Shown here one piece after another: positions 34,596 to 41,909 of a stretch of 54,284 nucleotides of DNA. Both the position numbers and the translations under genes were made by a program. The stretch spans positions 1 to 54,284 of the forward strand of contig CAMZKL010000048.1 of the NCBI GenBank assembly GCA_947311255.1. Direction: 5' to 3'. The stretch is from an uncultured Chlorobiota bacterium (GTDB lineage: Bacteria > Bacteroidota > Bacteroidia > Bacteroidales > JAADGE01). The number at the start of each line of letters is the position of its first letter. The first letter of the stretch is position 1. The notes beneath the pieces were generated by a model, which was not told the DNA's origin, did no database searches, and was given only the letters and a program-made list of their open reading frames with translations.

Positions 34596-34620
34596 TAACA
34601 TATTCTTTTTTTATTCAGTT

Positions 34621-34653
34621 AAAAACTCAACTATTAAAAATGGTTGAGTTTTT
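34621..34653 (+). terminator. Intrinsic terminator after the coiled-coil gene
   Basis: An 11-bp perfect stem (AAAAACTCAAC at 34621-34631, GTTGAGTTTTT at 34643-34653) with an 11-base loop is followed by a T-rich stretch. Confidence 0.85.
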
Positions 34654-34673
34654 CATTTTTTAAGATAGGGTAT

Positions 34674-34711
34674 ATTTAATTGTAAGCATCTTATTAGCAA
34701 AACAATTAAAT
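34674..34711. repeat. 10-bp inverted repeat upstream of module B
   Basis: ATTTAATTGT (34674-34683) and ACAATTAAAT (34702-34711) are perfect inverted copies 18 bases apart, in the 258-base gap before the module B operon. It could be an operator or an unpaired chance match in AT-rich DNA. The rest of the gap shows no gene and no exact TAnnTTTG box. Confidence 0.4.
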
Positions 34712-34853
34712 TTTATGAAAATTAGAATGATGAAATATCCATGACAAAGACTTTGACTCCCAAGTATATGACTATACTAGCATACAGATTACTTGCAAAC
34801 ACAAATGTTAAAACAACTTATTTAATATTAACCAATTATAAAATTTTAGACAC

Positions 34854-36134
34854 ATGAAAAATATTTATAATTTAAAAACTCTTTCTTTTTTAGTAATTAT
34901 GTTTTTATTCATTGTTAATACTGTTTATTCGAAAAGTAATACAGTTGCAAAATATTCAACATATTACACCATTAAAGGAAAAGTTGTAGATGATAGAACA
35001 AAAAAACCAATAGTTTTTGTTACAGTTGCAGCAGTAGGCACAAATATAGCAACAGTTACAAACTCCGACGGAGAGTTTGTTCTAAATATAGACAAAAGCA
35101 TAAATGTTAGGCAAATAAGCTTTAAATATATAGCCTATAAAAATAAAACTGTTAGTATTGAAACTTTTAATAATAAAGAAGTTTTAATAAGACTAAAGTC
35201 AAACTCAGTTTCATTAAAAGAAGTTGTTATAAAACCAAACAATCCAAGAGAGTTAATTGAAGAGGCTTTAAGAAAAATACCCGACAACTATAGTTCAGAA
35301 CCAAATAAAATGATTGCGTTTTATAGAGAAACAATAAAAAAAAGAAAGAAATATGTTTCTGTGTCTGAAGCTGTTGTGGAAGTTTATAAAGCACCATATA
35401 ATAGAGTTTCAAATGATATGGTGAAACTTTATAAAGGAAGAAAAAGTTCCAAAATAAAATCTCAAGACACTATTATTATGAAACTTAGAGGTGGACCAAA
35501 AGGAATTTTATTACTTGATATAGCCAAAAACCCGGGTGTTTTATTTGACTCTGAGAGTTTAAAATTATATTCTTTTCAAATAAATGAAATTGCGAATATA
35601 AACGATAAACAAAATTATGTTATTGAATTTAATCAGGTTAAAGATTTTGATTATCCTCTTTTTGACGGAAAAGTTTATATAGATGTAAATACACTAGCAA
35701 TAACAGCAACTGAATTTAGTTTAAACCTAAGAAATAAAGAAAGTGCAACAAGATTATTTGTAAAAAAGAAACCGTTTTTAATGACAATTACTCCGGAATC
35801 AACAAAATATATTGTTAAATACTCTGAGTATAACGGAAAGTTTTATTTTTCACATGCACGAGGAGAAATAACTTTTAAAGTTAGCTGGAAAAAAAGACTT
35901 TTAAACTCAAAATATACAGTTGTATCCGAAATTGCAACAACAGACAGAACAAATAAAAATGTTATTAAAATACCTTTAAAAAACAGATTAAAATCAAACA
36001 TTATTTTTGAAGAAAAAGTAAGACCATATACTGATCAAGATTTTTGGGGAAAATATAATACTATTAAACCAGAAGAATCAATTGAAAAAACAATAAAAAA
36101 ATACGGAGTCAAATTAAAAATAAACAACAGTTAA
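34854..36134 (+). CDS. Carboxypeptidase-regulatory-like protein with module B effector domain, no STN
   Basis: The 426-residue secreted protein has a signal peptide (to about residue 27), a carboxypeptidase-regulatory-like domain (about 38-115, YYTIKGKVVDDRTKKPIVFVTV, SDGEFVLNI), and a long beta-rich C-terminal domain (about 125-426). That last domain clearly matches the end of the protein at 37652-39175: LIEEALRKIPDNY, MIAFYRET, VSEAVVEVYKAPY, FDGKVYIDVNTLAI and DQDFWGKYNTIKPEESIE. This copy has no STN domain. It is the first gene of module B, 29 bases before the sigma gene. It is probably an outer-membrane or periplasmic protein. Confidence 0.8.
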   Translation: MKNIYNLKTLSFLVIMFLFIVNTVYSKSNTVAKYSTYYTIKGKVVDDRTKKPIVFVTVAAVGTNIATVTNSDGEFVLNIDKSINVRQISFKYIAYKNKTVSIETFNNKEVLIRLKSNSVSLKEVVIKPNNPRELIEEALRKIPDNYSSEPNKMIAFYRETIKKRKKYVSVSEAVVEVYKAPYNRVSNDMVKLYKGRKSSKIKSQDTIIMKLRGGPKGILLLDIAKNPGVLFDSESLKLYSFQINEIANINDKQNYVIEFNQVKDFDYPLFDGKVYIDVNTLAITATEFSLNLRNKESATRLFVKKKPFLMTITPESTKYIVKYSEYNGKFYFSHARGEITFKVSWKKRLLNSKYTVVSEIATTDRTNKNVIKIPLKNRLKSNIIFEEKVRPYTDQDFWGKYNTIKPEESIEKTIKKYGVKLKINNS

Positions 36135-36163
36135 ATCAATTTTACTATTGAAATACTTAAAAC

Positions 36164-36694
36164 TTGAAGATTAAAAAATTAAATAACATTAGCATTCATA
36201 ATTTTGAAATACTTTTTAAAGAGTATTACAATGAGCTTTGTCTGTTTGCATTAAGATACACAAAAAGTGAAGAAGGGGCAGAAGAAGTTGTTCAAGATGT
36301 TTTTGCAAAGATATGGGAAAAAAGAACTTTTATTAACATCAAAATTTCGATAAAATCTTATTTGTACATTTCTGTTAGAAATAAATGTTTACAACAACTA
36401 AACCATGAAAAAATTGTACGTAAATATAAACAGCAAATCGATAAAAGAAGTAAATATGAAACAGCAAGTCCTTATGATAGTTTAGTTTATGAAGAAACAA
36501 TTGAAGTTTTTAATGACGCTTTAAGTACTTTGCCCGAAAATTGTATAAAGATATTTAAACTTAGCAGGTTTGAAGGATTAAAGTACAAAGAAATTGCAGA
36601 AAAATTAAAAGTTTCAATAAAAACTGTTGAGGCAAATATTTCCAAAGCATTAAAAACTTTTAGATTGTATTTTCCCGATTATTTAAAAAATTAA
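36164..36694 (+). CDS. ECF RNA polymerase sigma factor (module B)
   Basis: The 176-residue protein has sigma region 2 (about 14-80, FKEYYNELCLFALRYTKSEE, EVVQDVFAKIWEKR) and region 4 (about 118-168, LPENCIKIFKLSRFEGLKYKEIAEKL, SIKTVEANISKALKTF). The TTG start is firm: the protein contains no internal methionine codon, so no ATG start is possible. It is freed by the FecR protein encoded 2 bases downstream. It resembles the module A sigma factor in size and layout, but sequences differ enough to suggest separate regulons. Confidence 0.93.
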   Translation: MKIKKLNNISIHNFEILFKEYYNELCLFALRYTKSEEGAEEVVQDVFAKIWEKRTFINIKISIKSYLYISVRNKCLQQLNHEKIVRKYKQQIDKRSKYETASPYDSLVYEETIEVFNDALSTLPENCIKIFKLSRFEGLKYKEIAEKLKVSIKTVEANISKALKTFRLYFPDYLKN

Positions 36695-36696
36695 AA

Positions 36697-37647
36697 ATGA
36701 TAAGTAAAAAAGAACACATAATTTCAAAATTTATTAACGGAACTCTTAACGCCAAAGATAGAAAAAAAGTTTCAAAAGAAATTTCTGATTATACAATGCA
36801 AAAAAAAGCACTTAAAATGAATATAGAAAACAGGCATAATTTCGATGCTGACAATGCGTGGAATAGTTTTCAAAAGCGAATTTCTGAAAAAAAACCGCAT
36901 AAAAATCCAAAGAATATTAATTTGTTTGCTTTTAGAAAAATAGTAGCGTCTGTAATTTTAATAATTGGCATTTCCATAGTTAGCTATCTTTTATATAATA
37001 ATTTTTCAACAATAAAGTATTCGGAAATCAATACAAAAAACGAAATACAAGAAATTAAATTACCAGATGGATCTTTAATAACTCTTAATCATAATTCAAA
37101 AATTATATTCCCCGAAAAGTTTTCTAAAAAAACTAGAATTGTTGAGTTTTCGGGAGAAGCATTTTTCAAAATAAAAAAAAATCCAAAGCGGCCATTTATA
37201 ATAAAGACAGAAAAAGCAGAAGTTCTGGTTCTTGGAACATCTTTTAATGTTGAGGCTTATTTTAATAATATAAAAGTATGTGTAAAAACTGGAAAAGTTA
37301 AACTTTCAAAAAAGAACATTGCTGAAAATGTGAAATTAATTGCGGGAGAAGAAGGAACAATTAAAAATAATATAATTTCAAAAAACATTGTGCAAGATAA
37401 AAATTATTTGTCGTGGAAAAACAAAAGTTTTATTTTTGAAAACACCAAATTAAGTAAAGCGATTTCTGATATTAATAAAGCATATAATGTTAACATAATA
37501 TTAGAAAATGAGGATTTGGAAAACATCCTCATAACATCATCTCCAAGCAATAAGGATATTGATATATTGCTTGATTTAATTTGTTCTCCTGAAAATTTAA
37601 GTTTTATAAAAACAGGAAGTAAAATATTGATTACAAAAAAACGGTAG
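36697..37647 (+). CDS. FecR-family anti-sigma factor (module B)
   Basis: The 316-residue protein has a cytoplasmic start that would bind the sigma factor (1-85), one transmembrane helix (about 88-108, KIVASVILIIGISIVSYLLY), a periplasmic FecR domain (about 115-215, KLPDGSLITLNHNSKIIFPEKF, RIVEFSGEAFFKIKKN) and a DUF4974-like end (about 245-315, FENTKLSKAISDINKAY). It starts 2 bases after the sigma stop. Its periplasmic end could contact the STN domain of the protein encoded 4 bases downstream. Confidence 0.93.
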   Translation: MISKKEHIISKFINGTLNAKDRKKVSKEISDYTMQKKALKMNIENRHNFDADNAWNSFQKRISEKKPHKNPKNINLFAFRKIVASVILIIGISIVSYLLYNNFSTIKYSEINTKNEIQEIKLPDGSLITLNHNSKIIFPEKFSKKTRIVEFSGEAFFKIKKNPKRPFIIKTEKAEVLVLGTSFNVEAYFNNIKVCVKTGKVKLSKKNIAENVKLIAGEEGTIKNNIISKNIVQDKNYLSWKNKSFIFENTKLSKAISDINKAYNVNIILENEDLENILITSSPSNKDIDILLDLICSPENLSFIKTGSKILITKKR

Positions 37648-37651
37648 TAAA

Positions 37652-39175
37652 TTGCTTAAACAGAACATATTAATGGTGCTAATTTTTGTTTTGGGAATAG
37701 GTTTTTCTTATTCTCAAAATTCTATTTTAGAAAAACCAATAAGTATAAATTTAAAAAACACTAAAACAAAAGACGTTCTTAAACAGATAAGCAAGCAAAC
37801 TGGATTTTTTTTTACCTATAACCCAAATGCTGTAAAAGCAAATAATAAAATAAATATTTACTCTAAAAACCAGCCCTTAAAAATTGTTCTTTCTGAAATT
37901 TTTCCAAGACATAATTTTTCCTTCAAAATTATTCAAGACCACATTGTAATTTGTAAAGAAAATGAAAACTCAAACTACCAAAATCTTAACAAAAAGTTTG
38001 TAAAGAAATATATTGAAATTTCAGGCAAAGTAATAAACAAACGAACCGGATTTCCAATACCCTTTGCATCTGTCGGAATTATAAACTCAGCAAAAGGAGG
38101 GGTTACAAACAAAAACGGTTTTTTTTCTCTAAAACTTGACTCTATTTTCCAAGATTCCATATTTTTTATTTCAAACTTAGGATACAAAACTATATATATT
38201 CCTGTTTCTAAAATGAACCCTAATGATAAAGAATATCAACTAATTGAAAATTTTATTTCAATACAAGAAATAGTAATTAGAACAAATGACCCTGTTATAT
38301 TAATTAAAAAAGCCATTGGAAATATACAGGAAAACTACATTCAAAAACCTAGCATTCTAACAGCTTTTTATAGGGAAGGGACAAAAAAAAAGGATAAAAT
38401 TCTAACATTTTCAGAAGCAATAATTAAAATATACAAAACACCATATAGAAGCACTCTTAAATCTGATAAAATAAAGATAGAAAAACAACGAAAAATTATT
38501 AATGCCGAGATTTCGGATACTGTCTTTCTTAAATTAAAAAATGGACTATATTCCGGTTTGGATATAGATATTATTAAACACCCTGTCAGTTTTATTGATT
38601 TTATAGGTATGAAAGACTATAATTACAGACTTATTGATATTGTAACATTTGGCAACAAAAATGCTTATGTTATTGAGTTCTTTCAGAAAAAAAACATTAA
38701 AAAAGCACTTTTTAAAGGCAAAATTTATATTGAAATAGAATCTATGGCAATTATTGCAACAGAATTTGAACTAAACATGAAATATTCTTTAAACAAACCG
38801 GATTTTGTTGCAAAAAAAAGCAGAAAACTAAAAATAAACCCTATTTCAGTTAAATATCTTGTAAATTATAGAACAATAAAAGGAAAATATTTTTTAAATC
38901 ATGTAAGAGCTGATATTGATTTTAAAATTAAAAAGAAAAGAAAACTTCTTTCAAAAAAATTTAATGTTTTTATTGAAACTATAATTTTTGAAATAGATAC
39001 CATAAATGTTAAGCCTTTTGAAAAAAATGAAACATTCAAAAAACACCAAATCTTAATAGATAGCAAATATAAATACGACGCAAGTTTCTGGGGGGCAGAT
39101 AATTTCATTAAACCCGAAAAATCTGTTGAAGATGCTTTAAAAAAAATTAGTGTTAAATTGTATCTTCTAAAATAG
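37652..39175 (+). CDS. STN and carboxypeptidase-regulatory-like protein with module B effector domain
   Basis: The 507-residue protein starts at TTG 37652 with a signal peptide (to about residue 21, MLKQNILMVL...SYSQ). It then has an STN domain (about 28-101, TKDVLKQISKQTGFFFTYN), a carboxypeptidase-regulatory-like domain (about 120-200, IEISGKVINKRTGFPIPFAS) and a C-terminal domain (about 205-507) shared with the module B first gene. There is no TonB box, plug or barrel. STN domains of TonB receptors touch FecR proteins, so this is the likely sensor for the sigma/FecR pair just upstream. The last operon gene. Confidence 0.82.
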   Translation: MLKQNILMVLIFVLGIGFSYSQNSILEKPISINLKNTKTKDVLKQISKQTGFFFTYNPNAVKANNKINIYSKNQPLKIVLSEIFPRHNFSFKIIQDHIVICKENENSNYQNLNKKFVKKYIEISGKVINKRTGFPIPFASVGIINSAKGGVTNKNGFFSLKLDSIFQDSIFFISNLGYKTIYIPVSKMNPNDKEYQLIENFISIQEIVIRTNDPVILIKKAIGNIQENYIQKPSILTAFYREGTKKKDKILTFSEAIIKIYKTPYRSTLKSDKIKIEKQRKIINAEISDTVFLKLKNGLYSGLDIDIIKHPVSFIDFIGMKDYNYRLIDIVTFGNKNAYVIEFFQKKNIKKALFKGKIYIEIESMAIIATEFELNMKYSLNKPDFVAKKSRKLKINPISVKYLVNYRTIKGKYFLNHVRADIDFKIKKKRKLLSKKFNVFIETIIFEIDTINVKPFEKNETFKKHQILIDSKYKYDASFWGADNFIKPEKSVEDALKKISVKLYLLK

Positions 39176-39266
39176 TATTAGCTCTCATAAAGAAAATTCA
39201 TATATCATCAAAAATGTGTTTTAATTAATTTTAACAAAAAATAACAAAACTCCATCTAAAAAATAT

Positions 39267-39274
39267 TAATTTTG
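39267..39274 (+). promoter_or_regulatory. Bacteroidota -7 box upstream of the YihY gene
   Basis: TAATTTTG fits TAnnTTTG, 107 bases before the ATG at 39382. The 206-base gap holds nothing else I can support; a 13-codon ORF starting at 39275 is too short to be a gene. Confidence 0.4.
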
Positions 39275-39381
39275 ATGAATATATTAGTATTTAAAAAAAA
39301 ACACATAAAAAAGTAAACTACCATAAATATTCAAGCCTGTTATAAACACAAACAAACTTTCATCTTTTTACTATTTAGACC

Positions 39382-40707
39382 ATGAAATCTAAAATAAAAC
39401 AAGCAACAGACTTTATAAACAATGAACTTTGGACTGTAAATGTTGATAAAGTCTCCAAACCGATGAAAATTCTTATTAATTTTCTCCGATTTATTTCTCT
39501 TGGAATACAAGGTTTCAGAGAAGATAAATTGAATGTAAGAGCCTCGGCATTAACTTATTTTACTCTACTGTCTATTGTTCCTGTTTTGGCAATGGGATTT
39601 GGTATTGCAAAAGGTTTCGGTCTAGAAGAAGTTTTAGAAACCGAACTAGCCAAAGCTATGGCAGGGCAAAAAGAAGCTCTAAGCTATATATTAGAATTTA
39701 CACACTCAATGCTTGGAACAGCAAAAGGCGGTTTAATTGCCGGTCTAGGATTTGTTTTGTTGTTATGGTCTGTTATAAAGCTACTTTCAAATATTGAAAA
39801 CTCTTTTAATACTGTTTGGGATATTAAAAAATCAAGAAGCATTATCAGAAAATTTACAGATTATCTTACCATTATGTTATTGGCTCCAATTCTTGTAATT
39901 TTTGCAGGAAGTGCAACTGTTTTTATATCTTCAAATCTTACTGATTTTCAAGACATTAAACTCTTGAATGTTGTTAGCCCTATATTCCTGAAATTTGCTA
40001 AAATCATACCATTTATTATAATTTGGACAGTTTTTACATTACTATATTTAGTAATGCCAAACACAAAAGTAAAATTTAAATCTGCATTAATTGCAGGAAT
40101 AATTGCAGGAACAATTTTCCAACTTTTTCAAGGAATATATATTTATTTTCAATCTGGAGCAACAAGAATAAATGCAATTTATGGAAGTTTTGCTGCCCTG
40201 CCTTTATTTTTAATTTGGTTACAAATAAGTTGGTTTGTAGTTCTATTAGGTGCAGAAATTTCTTTTGCAGTTCAAAATTTCAGACTTAAAAGTGCAAGCA
40301 AACAACTTCAGAAACTTAGTATCTCATATCAAAAAAAAATTGCGTTGTTACTTGTAAAAAAAATTGGAGAATATTTTTCCAATGCAAAAAAAGCACCCAC
40401 AGCAGAAAAACTATCTCACAAAACCACAATACCTGTTTACACAGTTGAGTTTGTGCTTCAAAACTTGGTTGATGCAGAAATTATTTCAAAAATAAAAAAT
40501 AAAAACAACACTGTTTATCAACCAGCTATGAGTCTCGAAAATCTTAGTATTGTTAAAGTAATTAATGCATACGAAGAAACAGGAACTGATTTTTCAAACT
40601 ACATCAAAAATTTAGAATTTAAGGAATTGGAAAAAAAATTAAAGGCCGTAAAAGAACATCAATATTCGGCAGTTGAGAACATTATATTAAAAGATGAAAA
40701 AAAATAG
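39382..40707 (+). CDS. YihY/BrkB-family inner-membrane protein
   Basis: The 441-residue protein has the YihY core with about six helices (residues 45-310): LNVRASALTYFTLLSIVPVLAMGFGIAKGFG near residue 50, GLVLLLWSVIKLLSNIENSFNTVWDIKKSR-like region near 130, and the GATRINAIYGSFAALPLFLIWLQISW motif near 255. The C-terminal 120 residues look like a winged-helix domain (PTAEKLSHKTTIPVYTVEFVL). The family's role is unclear; it was once called RNase BN. It is followed by anmK after 6 bases. Confidence 0.92.
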   Translation: MKSKIKQATDFINNELWTVNVDKVSKPMKILINFLRFISLGIQGFREDKLNVRASALTYFTLLSIVPVLAMGFGIAKGFGLEEVLETELAKAMAGQKEALSYILEFTHSMLGTAKGGLIAGLGFVLLLWSVIKLLSNIENSFNTVWDIKKSRSIIRKFTDYLTIMLLAPILVIFAGSATVFISSNLTDFQDIKLLNVVSPIFLKFAKIIPFIIIWTVFTLLYLVMPNTKVKFKSALIAGIIAGTIFQLFQGIYIYFQSGATRINAIYGSFAALPLFLIWLQISWFVVLLGAEISFAVQNFRLKSASKQLQKLSISYQKKIALLLVKKIGEYFSNAKKAPTAEKLSHKTTIPVYTVEFVLQNLVDAEIISKIKNKNNTVYQPAMSLENLSIVKVINAYEETGTDFSNYIKNLEFKELEKKLKAVKEHQYSAVENIILKDEKK

Positions 40708-40713
40708 TTTTAA

Positions 40714-41772
40714 ATGATAAATCCCAAAACAATTCTTGGAATAATGTCCGGCACTTCGCTTGATGGATTAGATTTTGCTTTGTGCAAGTTTAAAAAACAA
40801 AAACAAAAGTATTATTATGAAATTCTTGAAACAGGTTTTTTTCCATACAATGATAAAATAAAAAATGAACTTTCGAATGCACAAAATCTAAAAGCATTTG
40901 ATTTTATAGAACTACATAAAAAATATGGCAAATACATCGGAAAAAAAACAAAACAATTTCTTTCAGGAAAAATAATTCCTGATTATATCGCATCACACGG
41001 ACACACAATATTTCACAAACCAAAGCAAAATATTACATTTCAAATAGGAGATGGGGCTTTTATTGTTGCAGAAACAAACATTTCCGTTATTTCAGATTTT
41101 AGAAATATAGACACAGCCCTGAAAGGACAAGGAGCTCCACTTGTGCCGATTGGAGACAAACATTTGTTTTCAGAATATGATTTTTGTATAAACCTTGGCG
41201 GATTTGCAAATGTTTCATACAATGAAAAAGGAAAAAGAATAGCTTTTGATATTTGCCCCGTTAATTTTATTGTTAATAATTTAATGAGAAAAATTGGAAA
41301 AGAATATGATGAATTTGGGAACACTGGTAAAAAAGGAAAAATAAATCATGAATTATTAAAACAACTAAATAGTATTCCGTTTTATACCAAGAAACCTCCA
41401 AAATCCTTAGGTAGAGAGTATGTTGAAAAATGGTTTTTCCCCTTAATTCAAAATTTTAACATTTCTGTTAATGATAAAATAAGAACATTGTATAAACACA
41501 TTGCAATTAAAATTTCAGACGAAATAAGTTCAAAAAAAAATGGAAACGTTTTGTTAACCGGTGGAGGAACCCATAATAAATTTTTAGTTTCAGAAATACA
41601 AGCCGAAACAAAGAACAAAATTATTATACCCGATAATCAAACAATTGACTTTAAAGAAGCAATAATATTTGCTTTTCTTGGTTTTCTTAGAATAAACAGT
41701 GAAATAAATACTTTAAAGTCTGTAACAGGTGCTCTAAAAGATAGCATTGGAGGAGCAATATTCGTTTCGTAG
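40714..41772 (+). CDS. anmK: Anhydro-N-acetylmuramic acid kinase AnmK
   Basis: AnmK phosphorylates and opens 1,6-anhydro-MurNAc, recovering cell-wall fragments. The 352-residue protein starts with the family ATP motif ILGIMSGTSLDGLDFALCKF and has YIASHGHTIFHKPKQNITFQIGD, VISDFRNIDTALKGQGAPLVPIGDK, INLGGFANVSY and the late LLTGGGTHNKFLV loop. It acts in the cytoplasm. It follows the YihY gene by 6 bases and may share its transcript. No other recycling gene is nearby. Confidence 0.95.
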   Translation: MINPKTILGIMSGTSLDGLDFALCKFKKQKQKYYYEILETGFFPYNDKIKNELSNAQNLKAFDFIELHKKYGKYIGKKTKQFLSGKIIPDYIASHGHTIFHKPKQNITFQIGDGAFIVAETNISVISDFRNIDTALKGQGAPLVPIGDKHLFSEYDFCINLGGFANVSYNEKGKRIAFDICPVNFIVNNLMRKIGKEYDEFGNTGKKGKINHELLKQLNSIPFYTKKPPKSLGREYVEKWFFPLIQNFNISVNDKIRTLYKHIAIKISDEISSKKNGNVLLTGGGTHNKFLVSEIQAETKNKIIIPDNQTIDFKEAIIFAFLGFLRINSEINTLKSVTGALKDSIGGAIFVS

Positions 41773-41827
41773 TATCAAAAAAAATGTTCCTTTTTCAAAC
41801 GGATTTTAAAACTATTCTTTTTTTTTG

Positions 41828-41835
41828 TAACTTTG
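41828..41835 (+). promoter_or_regulatory. Bacteroidota -7 box upstream of the PorE-like gene
   Basis: TAACTTTG fits TAnnTTTG and lies 74 bases before the ATG at 41910. Confidence 0.45.
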
Positions 41836-41909
41836 GCTTTCTGTTTATGATTATTTTTCAATAAACTATAAAAACTAATATCTTTTAATTACTGTAAAAC
41901 AACAAAAAG

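Noticed and set aside
34713-34742. 9-codon ORF in the gap upstream of module B
   Set aside because: Too short, with no supporting context.
39275-39316. 13-codon ORF directly after a -7 box
   Set aside because: Too short and Lys-rich; it would need a leaderless start at the box itself, and nothing else supports translation.
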